Assembly: GCA_902729315.2 (NCBI GenBank)
Contig: LR746266.1
Coordinates: forward strand, 3,916,759 to 3,980,758
DNA from: Spirodela intermedia
Taxonomy: Eukaryota > Streptophyta > Magnoliopsida > Alismatales > Araceae
Direction: 5' to 3'
DNA: 64,000 nt
In this document: positions 24,726-35,511 of the stretch, one piece after another
Layout: each line of letters opens with the position of its first letter
How positions within the stretch are numbered: the stretch's first letter is position 1
Position numbers and translations under genes: made by a program
Notes under the pieces: model-generated
Told to the model about the DNA's origin: nothing
The model's database searches: none
The model's input: the letters and a program-made list of their open reading frames with translations, nothing else

Positions 24726-25489
24726 TTGTCTGACTTTGGTACATCCAAAGTCTTATATAGGTTCATCTACAACAATGCATCATGTGTGAAAAACATGACC
24801 ACATTGGGGGATGTCAATGAACCTAGTAAATTAGAAAATACATACTTTGCACGTTACTCATTCACAATTTGTGCAGCAGACTTTGCTATCATTTCCTGTT
24901 TTGGCTTCAGAATAATTCCAAGTTCATGGCCAGCAACGGCGAGATGAAGATGAAAGCATTGCTTCCTACTCATTTTGCTTCGGAGATACGTTCAGGAAAC
25001 CATTTTTCTAGCGTCCCTAGTTAAGGGACGCTAAGGCTATGAATAATCGGGAACGCAGGTAATAGCCTTATAAGACTGTTCAATACTGGATGTAATGTCG
25101 AGAACCTGCAGAGCCGTTATCCAGAAAAAGATGAACGGAACCTTGACATTTGAATCATGAAAGAAAATCTGCAAAACACGTTACAACACAAAATATTAAA
25201 CGAAAGGCAGGTCTATGAGGAAACCTAGAAGAAGATAATTAAACGACGACAAAATAGGCAAAATCATGCGGTGGATCGGAGAATAAAAGGACCTAAATAA
25301 GTTGAAATCAGAGAATGCAGAAGGGTAATGCGGAGAGGAGGGAGAAGCTCACGTAAATCGGGTGGTGCTGTTGCCAATGGGCTTAAGGTCGACGACCTGC
25401 ACTATGAGCTCGGGAACGGCTTCCGGCGAGTCCGGATTCGGATTGGCCAGGATCGCGGAGATGGCTCCCGCCGTGACGGACTTCGACAT
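24726..25489 (-). pseudogene. RPA1 pseudogene copy 1, 5' part (exons 1-3)
   Basis: Exon 1 (25489-25353) is intact, starts MSKSVTAGAISAILANPNPD and keeps its GTGAGC donor. Exon 3 sequence lies at about 24915-24790. Exon 2 sequence (about 24922-24999) lies in the opposite orientation, on the plus strand, so the gene cannot be spliced normally. Exon 4 is deleted at the copia junction. Together with 15790-16893 this is the remains of one RPA1 gene. Confidence 0.9.
25011..25076. repeat. Two adjacent fold-backs next to the inverted RPA1 exon
   Basis: AGCGTCCCT, 5 bp, AGGGACGCT forms a perfect hairpin at 25011-25033. It is followed directly by AAGGCTAT ... ATAGCCTT (about 25033-25072). Neither is present in copy 2. 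It could be a small MITE-like remnant. Confidence 0.65.
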
Positions 25490-25689
25490 GTTCCACCGGC
25501 GAGGCTAAGCTCCAAAGAGAGAACGAATCGAAGAAAAGGACAATCGCTTGGAGGGAGAGAGGGATGGAGCACTTCGAGAGCCGCAGGGCAGTGGAGAAGA
25601 ACGAGCAGCTCCCCATTATTGTATTGAGCCCGCCGTCCTTTTGCTGATCTCCTTGGCGGGAAAGTTTCGCGTTAAATCGGTGGCGATGG

Positions 25690-26115
25690 CTATGGCGATG
25701 CCGCGCACAAGTCAAACTCAGCACAACATCACGATCACGAACCTACGCTCGATACGCTCGATACGTTTCCCCTGGGCCTTGGCCCATCCCCCCTTATCGG
25801 CATATTCTTACCCATTTATCCGGATCCGGAGAGTGAAGGGGATGGCGCCCACAAGTCAAACTCAGCACAACATCATTAACCTACGCTCGATGCGTTTCCC
25901 CTGGGCCCCGCCCATCCCGCCTTTCGGCATATTCTTACCCATTTATCCGGATTCTGGAGATGTCGCTGTCAATCACTGGCGCGACGGCGCCCACAAGTCC
26001 AACTCAGCACAACGTCACTAACTTACGCTCGATATGCGTTTCCCCTGGCCCCCGGCCGAACCCGCCTTGTCGGGATATTCTTACTCATTTATCCGGATTC
26101 GGAAAGTGAAGGAGA
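25690..26115. repeat. Tandem triplication in the RPA1/EXO70-type promoter, copy 1
   Basis: Three units of 142-144 bp start at CACAAGTC (25706, 25850) and CACAAGTC-like 25992. Each contains CTCAGCACAACATC, ACGCTCGAT, CGTTTCCCCTGG and ATTCTTACCCATTTATCCGG. Copy 2 has one unit only (about 50215-50340). The array lies in the former bidirectional promoter. Confidence 0.85.
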
Positions 26116-27050
26116 TGGGGCTGCCAATCGTAGTCTGGCGGGGTCAGACCGTTGGGCCGTGGCGACCGGCGGTTGGCTGACCAGAGGAAAATGTTTTTGG
26201 CCTTGAGGGGTGGGGACGGGAGGAAGAGGCAGAGGGAGAGGGGCTCGACCGGCGTCTATGGAAGGGTACATATAGAGAGGGAGGAAGGGGGGAGGTGAGA
26301 AAGATACAGAGAATTTTTGTCACGAGCTGTAGGAGAAAGATCCTCTCACGCAGCCGTGGGGTCGACAGAACTGTATATCCGGAAGGTTTGGGTGATCTCC
26401 CACCCCCTTTTTTGGTGTCTCTTTCATGGCTTCTTCTTGTCTCTCGGAACCCTTGATTTCTTTTTCTTCCTTTTTATTCCCTTGCCTGCTTCCGGGAGAC
26501 GTGAGAGGTAGGCGGAAAGAGGCCTTGTTCTGCCCTTTTTTCCTGGATCCACTTTTGCTTTTTAGAGGGAATTGAGATATGGTGAGTGGAGCGAAATTTT
26601 TCATGGCGGCGGCTGTCTCCTTCCGTCACTCCATCTACATTTCCCGTAATTCTCTGTCAATTTTTTCCTCGCCAAATGAGCTTGTGTAGGTGGAAATCCT
26701 GCCACTCGGGAACTCTGGAACTTATTTTCCCAAAATTATCCGTGCCTTCTGTCCGGTTAGTCCTCTTGTGTATTGGGGGCGAGGCAAAGGTTACCTGAGT
26801 CTGAAATCCTTGTCTCGTGAGAATTTCTTTGTTTGCAGTTTTCCTTTGGGAGGGGCAACTTTCCATCATTTGAAGTCAGAATCAGTATGCGATTCATTTC
26901 GATACGGAATAGAAGAAAGAATTTGTTAATTTTTTATTTGATACCCTCGTAAATTTCTCTTACTTCGCTTGAATTTCCCCAAAACCATCACTTCCATTGG
27001 TTTTCCTCTGCCAGGTTCCTTTGGACTGTAGCTCCATCCCGGGATATTGG
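26116..27050 (+). other. Decapitated EXO70 promoter/leader, copy 1
   Basis: This aligns with 50400-51240, the 5' leader region of EXO70, including the ATG followed by a GTGAGT donor at 26579-26587 (50770-50778 in copy 2) and the CTCCTTCCGTCACTCCATC stretch. The EXO70 coding exon is absent. The sequence instead runs into the 5' flank of the GDPD gene at about 27035-27075. Confidence 0.8.
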
Positions 27051-27075
27051 AACCATGGCTGGAAAGGTTTCCACC

Positions 27076-28418
27076 GGGACAGGAGGAACGATTCAGGGGT
27101 TTGGGGGTTTCTTCAGTACCTTCTGCGTGCCTAAGCATTTGTGTTCGTGTTCTATCTTGATCCTATTTACATGTCTCCCTATTTTATCTGGAATGTATCC
27201 ATAATTCTTATGCTTGCCTTTATCGTGGAATATTGCCGGTTGCGTTCTACTTTTCATTATGTTGCAATCGCGTTGTACAAGGAGTGGCACTGGAGTTAAT
27301 GATTGTCTGGAATAAAATCCCAAGTTAGTCCTTTGGATAAATAGAAATCGGAGAAAGTAGGGAAAATCGATGTGCCCTTTTAGTGGCAAGCTTGTTTGCG
27401 GCAGAGTTCGCCATTGAGCCCACACTAAGGCCTTCATGGAGTTGGTCTAACTAGATGATGAGACTGTGGTTTGCAAATAGTTTTCCGATTTATTCTTGTT
27501 TTAGCTTTATTTTTGTTTGGAATTTTTCCTTAATTTTTTAGCAGATTAGTTAATTGATTCTTCAAGTGAAAATATGCTTTTAGGTTTAATATTATCTATT
27601 TTATAAAACGATGTCTTATTGGACACAAAGAAAATGTGGCGCACAGTGCGCTTTGGGTAGAAAAAAGACCGAATATAAATCTGTTCTCACCTTTCGCTAA
27701 CAGTAGTTAGAAGCTCCAGACCATCATCTTTCCTTCTTCATTTCTACTTGTTGAGATGCTGAAGTGCAGCTCTGCCACTACCCCTAAAGCCCAGATCATA
27801 CTCGTACCTCCTCAGTCCTTTTGCCCCTTTTTGGCACCATTTAACCCTACTGCAGCCATACCTAGCCTACCCAGTTGGATGAAGGATGACTTCGTATTTT
27901 CTGTCTCCTTATTTTTAGATACAATACAAGTTAGTTAATACAAGTAATAAGTTCAAAAAGCTTCTCTCTGATAAAATGATACTACTTGTTGGAGTGGCAT
28001 GATGTCCATGTAGCAACTAAATTCCTCTTCTATTGTCAATTTTATGGCTTAGGATAGAACGATGACCAATGCTCTTAGAATAGGGCTAAAGAAAAAAACA
28101 TTTTGAAAAATAACTGACCAGAAAATAATCACCTTACTTATGTATTTATTGTGAATCTGAATGGGATTGTATTTCGTCATGTCAGATCCTGGTTCAAATT
28201 GGAAACTTAATTCTTCTAGTTCTTGATACATCTAGAAAAAATATTTATATGATTCCTTTCTAGAGTGGTAAAAAATCATCCAGCTCTTTATTTGGTTCGT
28301 TACATAGATTTATAACACAGAATGCCCTACCTTTCGATAGTTACCTCCAGGTGAACTCCCTGGTATGTAAATAGTAATAATCATTCTCACAGTATTCTTT
28401 GCAATGTGACAACTACAG
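27076..28418 (+). other. GDPD 5' flank or first intron
   Basis: This aligns with 4310-5260 in copy 1. No exon could be placed with confidence. The first coding exon of the GDPD gene should lie here or further upstream. Confidence 0.5.
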
Positions 28419-31400
28419 GGTTTGTCTATGTCCTACTTCTAAACCACTTTTTGGGATCCCTTGCGAGACCACTTTACCCTCTTCCCAGCAAATTTAATAC
28501 AGATAAGCAACAATTGCAAACTTTTCGTCCGTTCAACATTGCACATCGAGGCTCAAATGGTGAATTTCCTGAGGAAACTGCTGCTTCATACGTGGTACGT
28601 GACATTTGACACTTTATCATTTATTATATATACTATCTGGAATCAACTGCAAGACGAATTCTTCAGAAAAAGACACAAGACCATATCAAATCGGTAAAGT
28701 CACTGAAAAAAATTGTTATGCGTGTCTGATTTCATGAGATGGGCCTGAAAAGAAAGTAGCCTATTTCTTGGTACTCTAATAATGTCTTTCAATTAAAAAC
28801 TTCCTGAATAATGGATTGATTTAAAATCTCTGAGCAATCACGTTGCTCTCACAGAGCTGGCAACATGTTTGATAGGGCAAATCACTGGCAACTTATGGCT
28901 AGAATTGTATAGTAGGGCACTATGCTAATTTACTTGAATGCAGTTTGCTTCTGATTTCCATTAGTGTGACAACTGAATTTAGTATCAAAATTTGGGACAA
29001 CTTTGCACGGCTGCAGAGAGCTATTGAAGAAGGAGCTGATTTTCTAGAGACTGATATCCTTGCCAGTAAAGACGGGGTACTCATATGTTTTCATGATGTG
29101 ATCCTAGATAATACTACTAATGTTGCTGATTATAAGGAATTCAGTGATCGTCAAAGGACCTATGAAGTTCAAGGAGATGATATAACTGGATGGTTTGTAG
29201 GTAAGCATATGATGCAGCATTCTCTTCCTTGTTCGGGTATTTTTTTCAATTCACTAAATGATATCTATTATCTTTTTAGTAATCTTTATGTTTTCTTAAT
29301 TTATGTATCTAGATTTGGAAATTGAATGAAAAAGATTTATCGGATAAGACATTACGGACATGACTTTGAATTTTATTTATTCTGCTTGCTTGTTGCTACT
29401 TATGACATGAAAATACTTTTTTATATTCTGAAAGTATAAGGAGACCTATTGTCTGTAAATTGAGGATCCATGAACATGTTTGTTTGTTAGTTCTTTTGGT
29501 TGAAATGATAACCGATCTGTCATCAAGTTTTTGAGTTTTTTATGATTTTTCTGATCAACTGGTACACCTCTCGGCTTTTCTTCTATTCAGTCCCACTGGC
29601 TCCTTGGGAACATGAGTTTTGTTTTGATTTTAGTGCAACAAATGTCAATCGATCCCTTCAACTGGTCATTCATCTTCTTTCTCTTGTGCATATGGACAAT
29701 CTATGTGGCTTTCTTATGGCATAAATTTCTTTTACTGCTACTACAGTAGAGAGAAATTATTATTTCTTCATAGAAGTAATTTTCTATTGTTTTTAACGGA
29801 AAGGGAGAAAGCGTGCCACCAGATTAGTGTGTCTTTGCAGCATAGTCTAATATTATTGCATAATTATGTGACAGTTGACTTCACAATTGCGGAACTAAAG
29901 ACATTAAAAGTGAAGCAGAGATACCAATTCCGTGATCAACAATACAATGGTTAGTTGCTCTCTAGAAGCACATTCAAGTGGCAGATGTGCAATGAGATTT
30001 ATTTTATTTTAGATATTATGTCTTTATTTATCTCGATTTTCACTGCTTCATTTTGATGTCCTCTCGAGCAACCATTGAGCAGAAGTATTATAATGTCGGC
30101 GAATGTAAAAAAATGATTAAGGGTATTTTCACTTCATCATGAACAGAAAAAGTTAGCAACCACTGCAACGTCCACCTATATGTGATAGGGGTAACATGAA
30201 ATCCTTTTGAATGAGTTGTATGCCATAAGTGTTTTTTCTATATTTTGTTTTCAGATGATGTGAAACATTGTAGACTTCCCTAAATCTGCTGGCCTTACCT
30301 TCTGAGGCCCTAGACAAAAGAGTTATCATTTATTTAGGCCCTTTTCTGGCAACGTAATTAGTGGCCTATGAGGGGTCTGTAACAGCATCAAGGTGCTTCA
30401 AAGCGTCATTTGACAGCCAAAGTTGGAGCATTCGGTGAAGAGAGAATGAGCACCATTCACCTTTCCAAAAATAGAAAAACACTGGTTATTTTTCTCTAGC
30501 ATAATACATTTATGTATGCCAACCATTCTTTTGGCTTAGAGAAAAATTAGGATGATGAAATATCCTATCCTAACAATGATCAAATAAATAAATACCAATG
30601 TCAAATGTCAAACAAGTTGTTTCACTTTTATGTCATGGAAATTTATTTCATTAACGTTGTTACTAAGCATGTTTGGCTGCTACTTTTCTGCTACTCTTTT
30701 GATGTCAACCAAAGTATTGTTCTTTTATGATTCTCTGGTTGTGAATTCGTAAGTCTCTGCTGGAATTTTTTTCTATAATTTGAACGATAGTGCCCATTAT
30801 AGGGGTGCTATCTGTCAACTGGCTGTCACTTTCATATTTCTTGCCTGCTTCCCTCAAATGGAGCCTTGATCGATAGATCAAATGTTCTTTCAATCGCAAT
30901 GCTAGTGTCTTTATGTTTAATTATAAAAATAAAGGAAACAATAGCAATGATCCCTTCTTTCTCACAGATCCTGGAAATGCCCTCATTACTTCTTAAATTG
31001 TAGGGAAATTCTCGATTATTACTTTCGAAGAGTTCATTTCAATTGCATTAGACGCACCACGAGTCGTTGGGATCTACCCAGAAATAAAGAACCCAGTTTT
31101 CATCAACCAGCATGTAAGTAAATTAAGTCTCTTTTTCTTTCAATTTCAGAATTTGATGTATATTGTCGTATCAGATTATGTTCTTCTAAATTCAAATCCT
31201 TTGAAGAAGTAATGGTTTTCTAGGCTACACCTGATTGCATTAAACGGTTCTTCCTTGGTTCATACAAGGCAGTTCAAGTAAGGTCGCAGAAAGAGAACAA
31301 TTTTCTGGTGTTACAATATTTATTCTATCATTATTTGTGTGTAAGACCCTGCATAACAAGGTTAGATTCGAGACAAAAAAAAAGTGAAAGAAAAGTAATA

Positions 31401-33883
31401 TGATGACATGTTTTTCCTAGGTTTTCTGCAACTTCTGTCATAGTCTTTCAATCTACGTATAATCTCTGCATCTGGTGTTGTCCACTGGAATCTTCTTTGC
31501 TCGGGGTCTCTGGTATTGAAAAAGCTCGAATAGTGTCAATAATTTTAGATTGAGAGTCAAGAACCACATGTGTCTTTGACTTTTGGATTTATGTTAAGAA
31601 CTTGAGAAATCTTTTTGTAGCCAAAACAAGCAGCGCTATATTAGGATATGGATTTGCCCGTCTTTGTTGTTTGTGGAGAGTTTATGGTCGGCATTTTTTA
31701 CCCAGTTTATTCACTTTTCAGTTTTTTTAGGGTTTCTCTGCTAATCCTTTTCTTATTAATGCATCAAGACACTGAAATGTTGTCAATCCTGACAGGTTAA
31801 ATGGTTGGGCGGAAAGAGGTTTGAAGACATTTTTGTCGACATACTGCTGAGAAATGGTTACAAAGGCCCTTACATGTCAGACGATTGGCTAAAACAACCA
31901 GTCTTTATACAGTCTTTTGCTCCAACATCCCTTGTTTATGCTTCAAAGTTGATTGATTCCCCAAAAATTTTATTAATTGACGATGTGACAATTCCAACCC
32001 AAGATACAAATCAGGTTCCTCCTTAGTCTCTACTGAGAGAAATTACCTTTTTTTAATATACTCAGTGAAACTCTGCAATCAGATCAGAAGTTGGATGAAA
32101 TATTCATTTTCTTCAATAATCAGGGGGCTAAAGTTTTGTTTTTCAGTTTCATGCGTTTTTTACCATATTATTGGTTTCTAAGGAATCTGAGGTATATCGT
32201 ATTCAAATCATCGAAGAGACAATTTTTTTTTTAATGTTCCATCTCGACAGCTCAACAAATGAACTTTCTTTAGAAAAAAGTTGACCAACCCGGACCCCAG
32301 GGTTCTGAGTGAGAACCATTAAAACCAGAGTTTGGTAGGATCGCTGTGGTTTGGTATGTGTATTCCTAATATTAAAATAAAAATAAAATAGATTGCATGT
32401 GGTTTGGTATGTTACATTTATGACATGTTCAGGTCATAAAAGCACAAGGCTTACTTGGTCATGTGGTGGTGACATTCTTCTTTGCAGTCTTACTGGGAAA
32501 TCACCTCAGAGAGTTACTTTGAATACATCAAGGAGTACGTTGTTGGCATTGGTCCATGGAAAGATACTGTTGTGCCCCCGCAGAATAATTATTTGTCCAC
32601 GCCTACTGATCTTGTGGCCAAAGCACATGCGTATGATCTACAGGTACGTTTGATTAGAACCTACGGTGATAAGAGATCGGAATATTTTTCTTTTTCTCTG
32701 AAATGAAGTGATTGGAGTGGTAGATTTCTTTTGTGCTATTTTGTTGTATGCTAAATTTCGATCTGTTATACTAATTTAACATTGGGAAAAGAAAAATAAA
32801 ATGCTGTGATTATACAGATGGTTCTGTCATTATTGGCAACTAATTGAGTTAGATGGTATAATTTCTGGCGATTGCTCATAGCTCACATGTAGTACTTCAT
32901 TTCTGTTGTGGTGGAAACATTCTAAACTCGTATGGTCCAATTGGTGTTATCCATATTATCAATTTGTGATGCTCAACCTATTCAAGCTGTTGACTTCTGA
33001 TCAAAACTTTTTAAAAAGCATCTCACGTAGAAAAGCGTCCATTTTTAGGGCTAGGAAGGTAAAATCAGGGTTTTTTTTCCTCTCAATATTCACACTATAA
33101 CTAGATATTGTCAGAAGAAATATTCATGTATATCGCTCTTATTGTTATAATGAAAGCATTTCCTATCACAAGAATGCGATTACAATGACTCGTGCTGGTT
33201 TTATTTCCTGGCATTCTATCCGAGCCTTCACTTATTTCTCGTTCTTGGTTTTTAATATTAATCTTTATTTTATGAATTACTATATTATTGAAAAACATTC
33301 TTTGAACTTATTAAAAAGTTATTTAGATCATTTTTTATTACTCAGATTATCTCAATTATCAGAAAACGATCTTACTAACTATTTATCGTGCTTGAATCAA
33401 AAGGTTTTTATCCCTTGCCTCTTTTTGTTGACCTGAGTTGACTTCATGATTGGTCGTTGACTACGTGCACGAGTAAGTTTATCTTCATCTCTTTCGCTGG
33501 CTACGCACGAGATGCTTTTTCTTGGCTGCCCGCTTTGACTAGCCTTCTCCAATCCGACTTCTAATAAGATCCGAGCAGAGTCTTCAGGATGAGAGAGAAG
33601 TAGTGAGCCTGATTAGTGGACCCCAATGGATCTTCCGCAGGTGCACCCCTACACGTACAGGAACGAGAACCAGTTCCTGCACTTTGACTTCCACCAGGAT
33701 CCGTACGCAGAATACGAGTTCTGGATAAACCAGATGGGCGTGGACGGCTTGTTCACGGACTTCACCGGCAGCCTCCACAGGTACCAGGAGTGGACCTCTT
33801 TCGCGGCCGCCCCCAACGCCAGCGCCGCCGATCGGCTGCTCCACAGGATCTCGCTACTGATCGACGCCTATCGCGGGAAGTAG
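28419..33883 (+). CDS. Glycerophosphodiester phosphodiesterase, GDPD5/GDPD6 type
   Basis: This family hydrolyses glycerophosphodiesters to glycerol-3-phosphate and an alcohol, recycling phosphate from lipids, often in the cell wall or vacuole. Exons read: 28419-28594, 29017-29200, 29875-29949, 31004-31113, 31796-32014, 32488-32643, 33641-33883. All joins stay in frame and all introns are GT-AG. The product has about 386 residues. Motifs include the signal-peptide core (FVYVLLLNHFLGSLA) just before RPLYPLPS, catalytic HRGSNGEFPEET, LETDILASKDGVLICFHDV, YPEIKNPVFINQH, KQPVFIQSFAPTSL and VDGLFTDFTG. Length and text match Arabidopsis GDPD5/6. No in-frame ATG precedes 28419: the frame starts only with GTG at 28406, and an acceptor (CTACAG) fits better, so a short 5' exon is missing from this call. 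Confidence 0.88.
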
Positions 33884-34804
33884 TCATCTTATTTATTCCC
33901 CACCTTCCTTCGCGTGGAAATTTCGTGTGAGTGGTCGTATTCTTAGGAGGCGTGCATCTGCCTACGATTCGATGCGCGCTCACCTGACCATTTTTAATGG
34001 GTTGCAAAAGACCACTGCTTACCAAGGCTTCGTTACAAAATATCATGTTAATAAAATCTACACTGTAAAAAATAATGGCTTTTTAATGCACAGTGATGAC
34101 TCTCATATTGGCAGTCTCTCTTTCCCTCTCTGAGAATGGAAGTTTAGTATCGACGTATGCGTGGTCAGTGGCCCAATGCGTGATTCCATACATGCACTGA
34201 AAGTTCAGCATTTGGATTAGGAGATTACATGTCGAAAATGAATTCCTCGACGAGATGTCATCACTTCAGATCAGCGAGATTATATGCTGAGAACGAATTC
34301 GATCCCGTTCCCTTACCCTTCTGTAATCAAATGCGACGCAAAAAATCCGAGCATCAATATATAAACAGGGAATTGGTGATCCACCTGAAAGACGCGTCTC
34401 TCACCGAACACCGTATAACCATAGTCTACTCGTCCATTGGCTTCTTTCTCTCCTGTTCACGGGGGGAAGACGAAGATCTTCACCCCTCGCGCCAGTCCAG
34501 TATTTAGAGGAGGAACGAAACGTTCCAGCGCCTCGAAGCACAGTCTTACCATGACAGCACCCCAACTAAAAGCACGTCAAAAATTCGTCATCGGCCTACT
34601 CTGCAACTCTTCCATGCACGAGGACACAGCTCTGCGGCAGATGCCTCCGAAGATGAACACGGGATGACAAAAAAAAACCGTCCTTGGAAATGGTCAAATA
34701 TACATTTGATGGATTTGCACTTGCCGAAAAATGGGATGAGAACCGCCATACCAGAGAAGATAGTAGAGAGAGAAAAAGTAGAGAGAGAGAGAGAGAGAGA
34801 GATC
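33884..34804. other. GDPD-RPK2 spacer, copy 2
   Basis: This matches parts of 10692-12241. It holds a GA microsatellite at about 34765-34802. No gene is seen. Confidence 0.6.
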
Positions 34805-35016
34805 GAAGGCTAGGACATACAGGGTGGTAGCAGCGGCGGTGGTGGTTGTGGAGGGGGGGACCGGAGCTGTTTGAGGCGGTGGATGACGTGCTTCATGATG
34901 GGGCGGCTGGACATGGAATCGAGAGTAAACATGATGTCCTGATGCAAAGTCTCCACCAGGTCGTCATGTAGGGTGGCATCCCAGAGGCAATTGGCAAAGA
35001 ACTCACCTGGCCTTTC
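34805..35016 (-). pseudogene. RPK2-like pseudogene copy 2, C-terminal fragment
   Basis: This encodes the last about 67 residues of the kinase ([20 protein letters not shown] ... RPIMKHVIHRLKQL and a short proline tail), matching 12242-12452 in copy 1. It is cut by the first gypsy LTR at 35017. It has kept about eight CpG sites. Confidence 0.9.
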
Positions 35017-35279
35017 TGTTAGACCTGCGGACGTCATCCATGTACCCCAAAAGAAGAGGTCAACTCCAGGAAGGGCTCGGCCCAACCCACCACTAGTTTC
35101 CAAGGCTTCTCTACCGGAGTACATGGGCCATGTTACACTGCTGCATGGATAACTGCCTCCTATATGACCTATAAATGGAAGGGAAGTGGAGTGGAGAAGA
35201 GAAGAGGAAGAATGTTAGAAGAGTCCAAGCCTGCTCAAAATCTCAGGAGAGAGGCATCCACTGTCGGGTTCTCTCCCCC

Positions 35280-35336
<57 letters not shown>

Positions 35337-35511
35337 CTTGCTATGTCTCTCATCATTACTCTCTCTCTCTCTCCCTCTGGTGACTCCTTGTCTCTCTCTA
35401 GTTACTGTTCACACATCTAGTCGAGTTATCTAGTTCCTCTAAATCTTATAGTCCCTCTCTTCGTTCAGCCATGAAAGAGAAACAGTGAGCATTGTCATGG
35501 GTCGTCATCCT
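35017..35511 (+). repeat. 5' LTR of gypsy element 1
   Basis: It starts TGTTAGACC and is about 495 bp long. It contains an expanded (CT)n tract at about 35275-35333 that is short in the 3' LTR. It has 8 CpG sites by hand count. Confidence 0.8.

Larger units (their letters stand above)
4235..27050. repeat. Tandem segmental duplication, copy 1
   Basis: Copy 1 of a GDPD / RPK2-like / RPA1 / EXO70-leader block. The order and orientation of all parts match copy 2 (27050-51240): GDPD exons 5270-10691 against 28419-33883, RPK2 12242-14998 against the fragments 34805-46145, RPA1 15790-25489 against 46508-49990, and the promoter/leader 25490-27050 against 49991-51240. Introns and spacers also align, so this is duplicated genomic DNA and not retroposition. 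The left limit is estimated from where the sequence at 4235 starts to match 27040. Confidence 0.88.

Noticed and set aside
28406-28418. GTG at 28406 as GDPD start
   Set aside because: Plant genes do not normally start with GTG, and a good splice acceptor lies just behind it.
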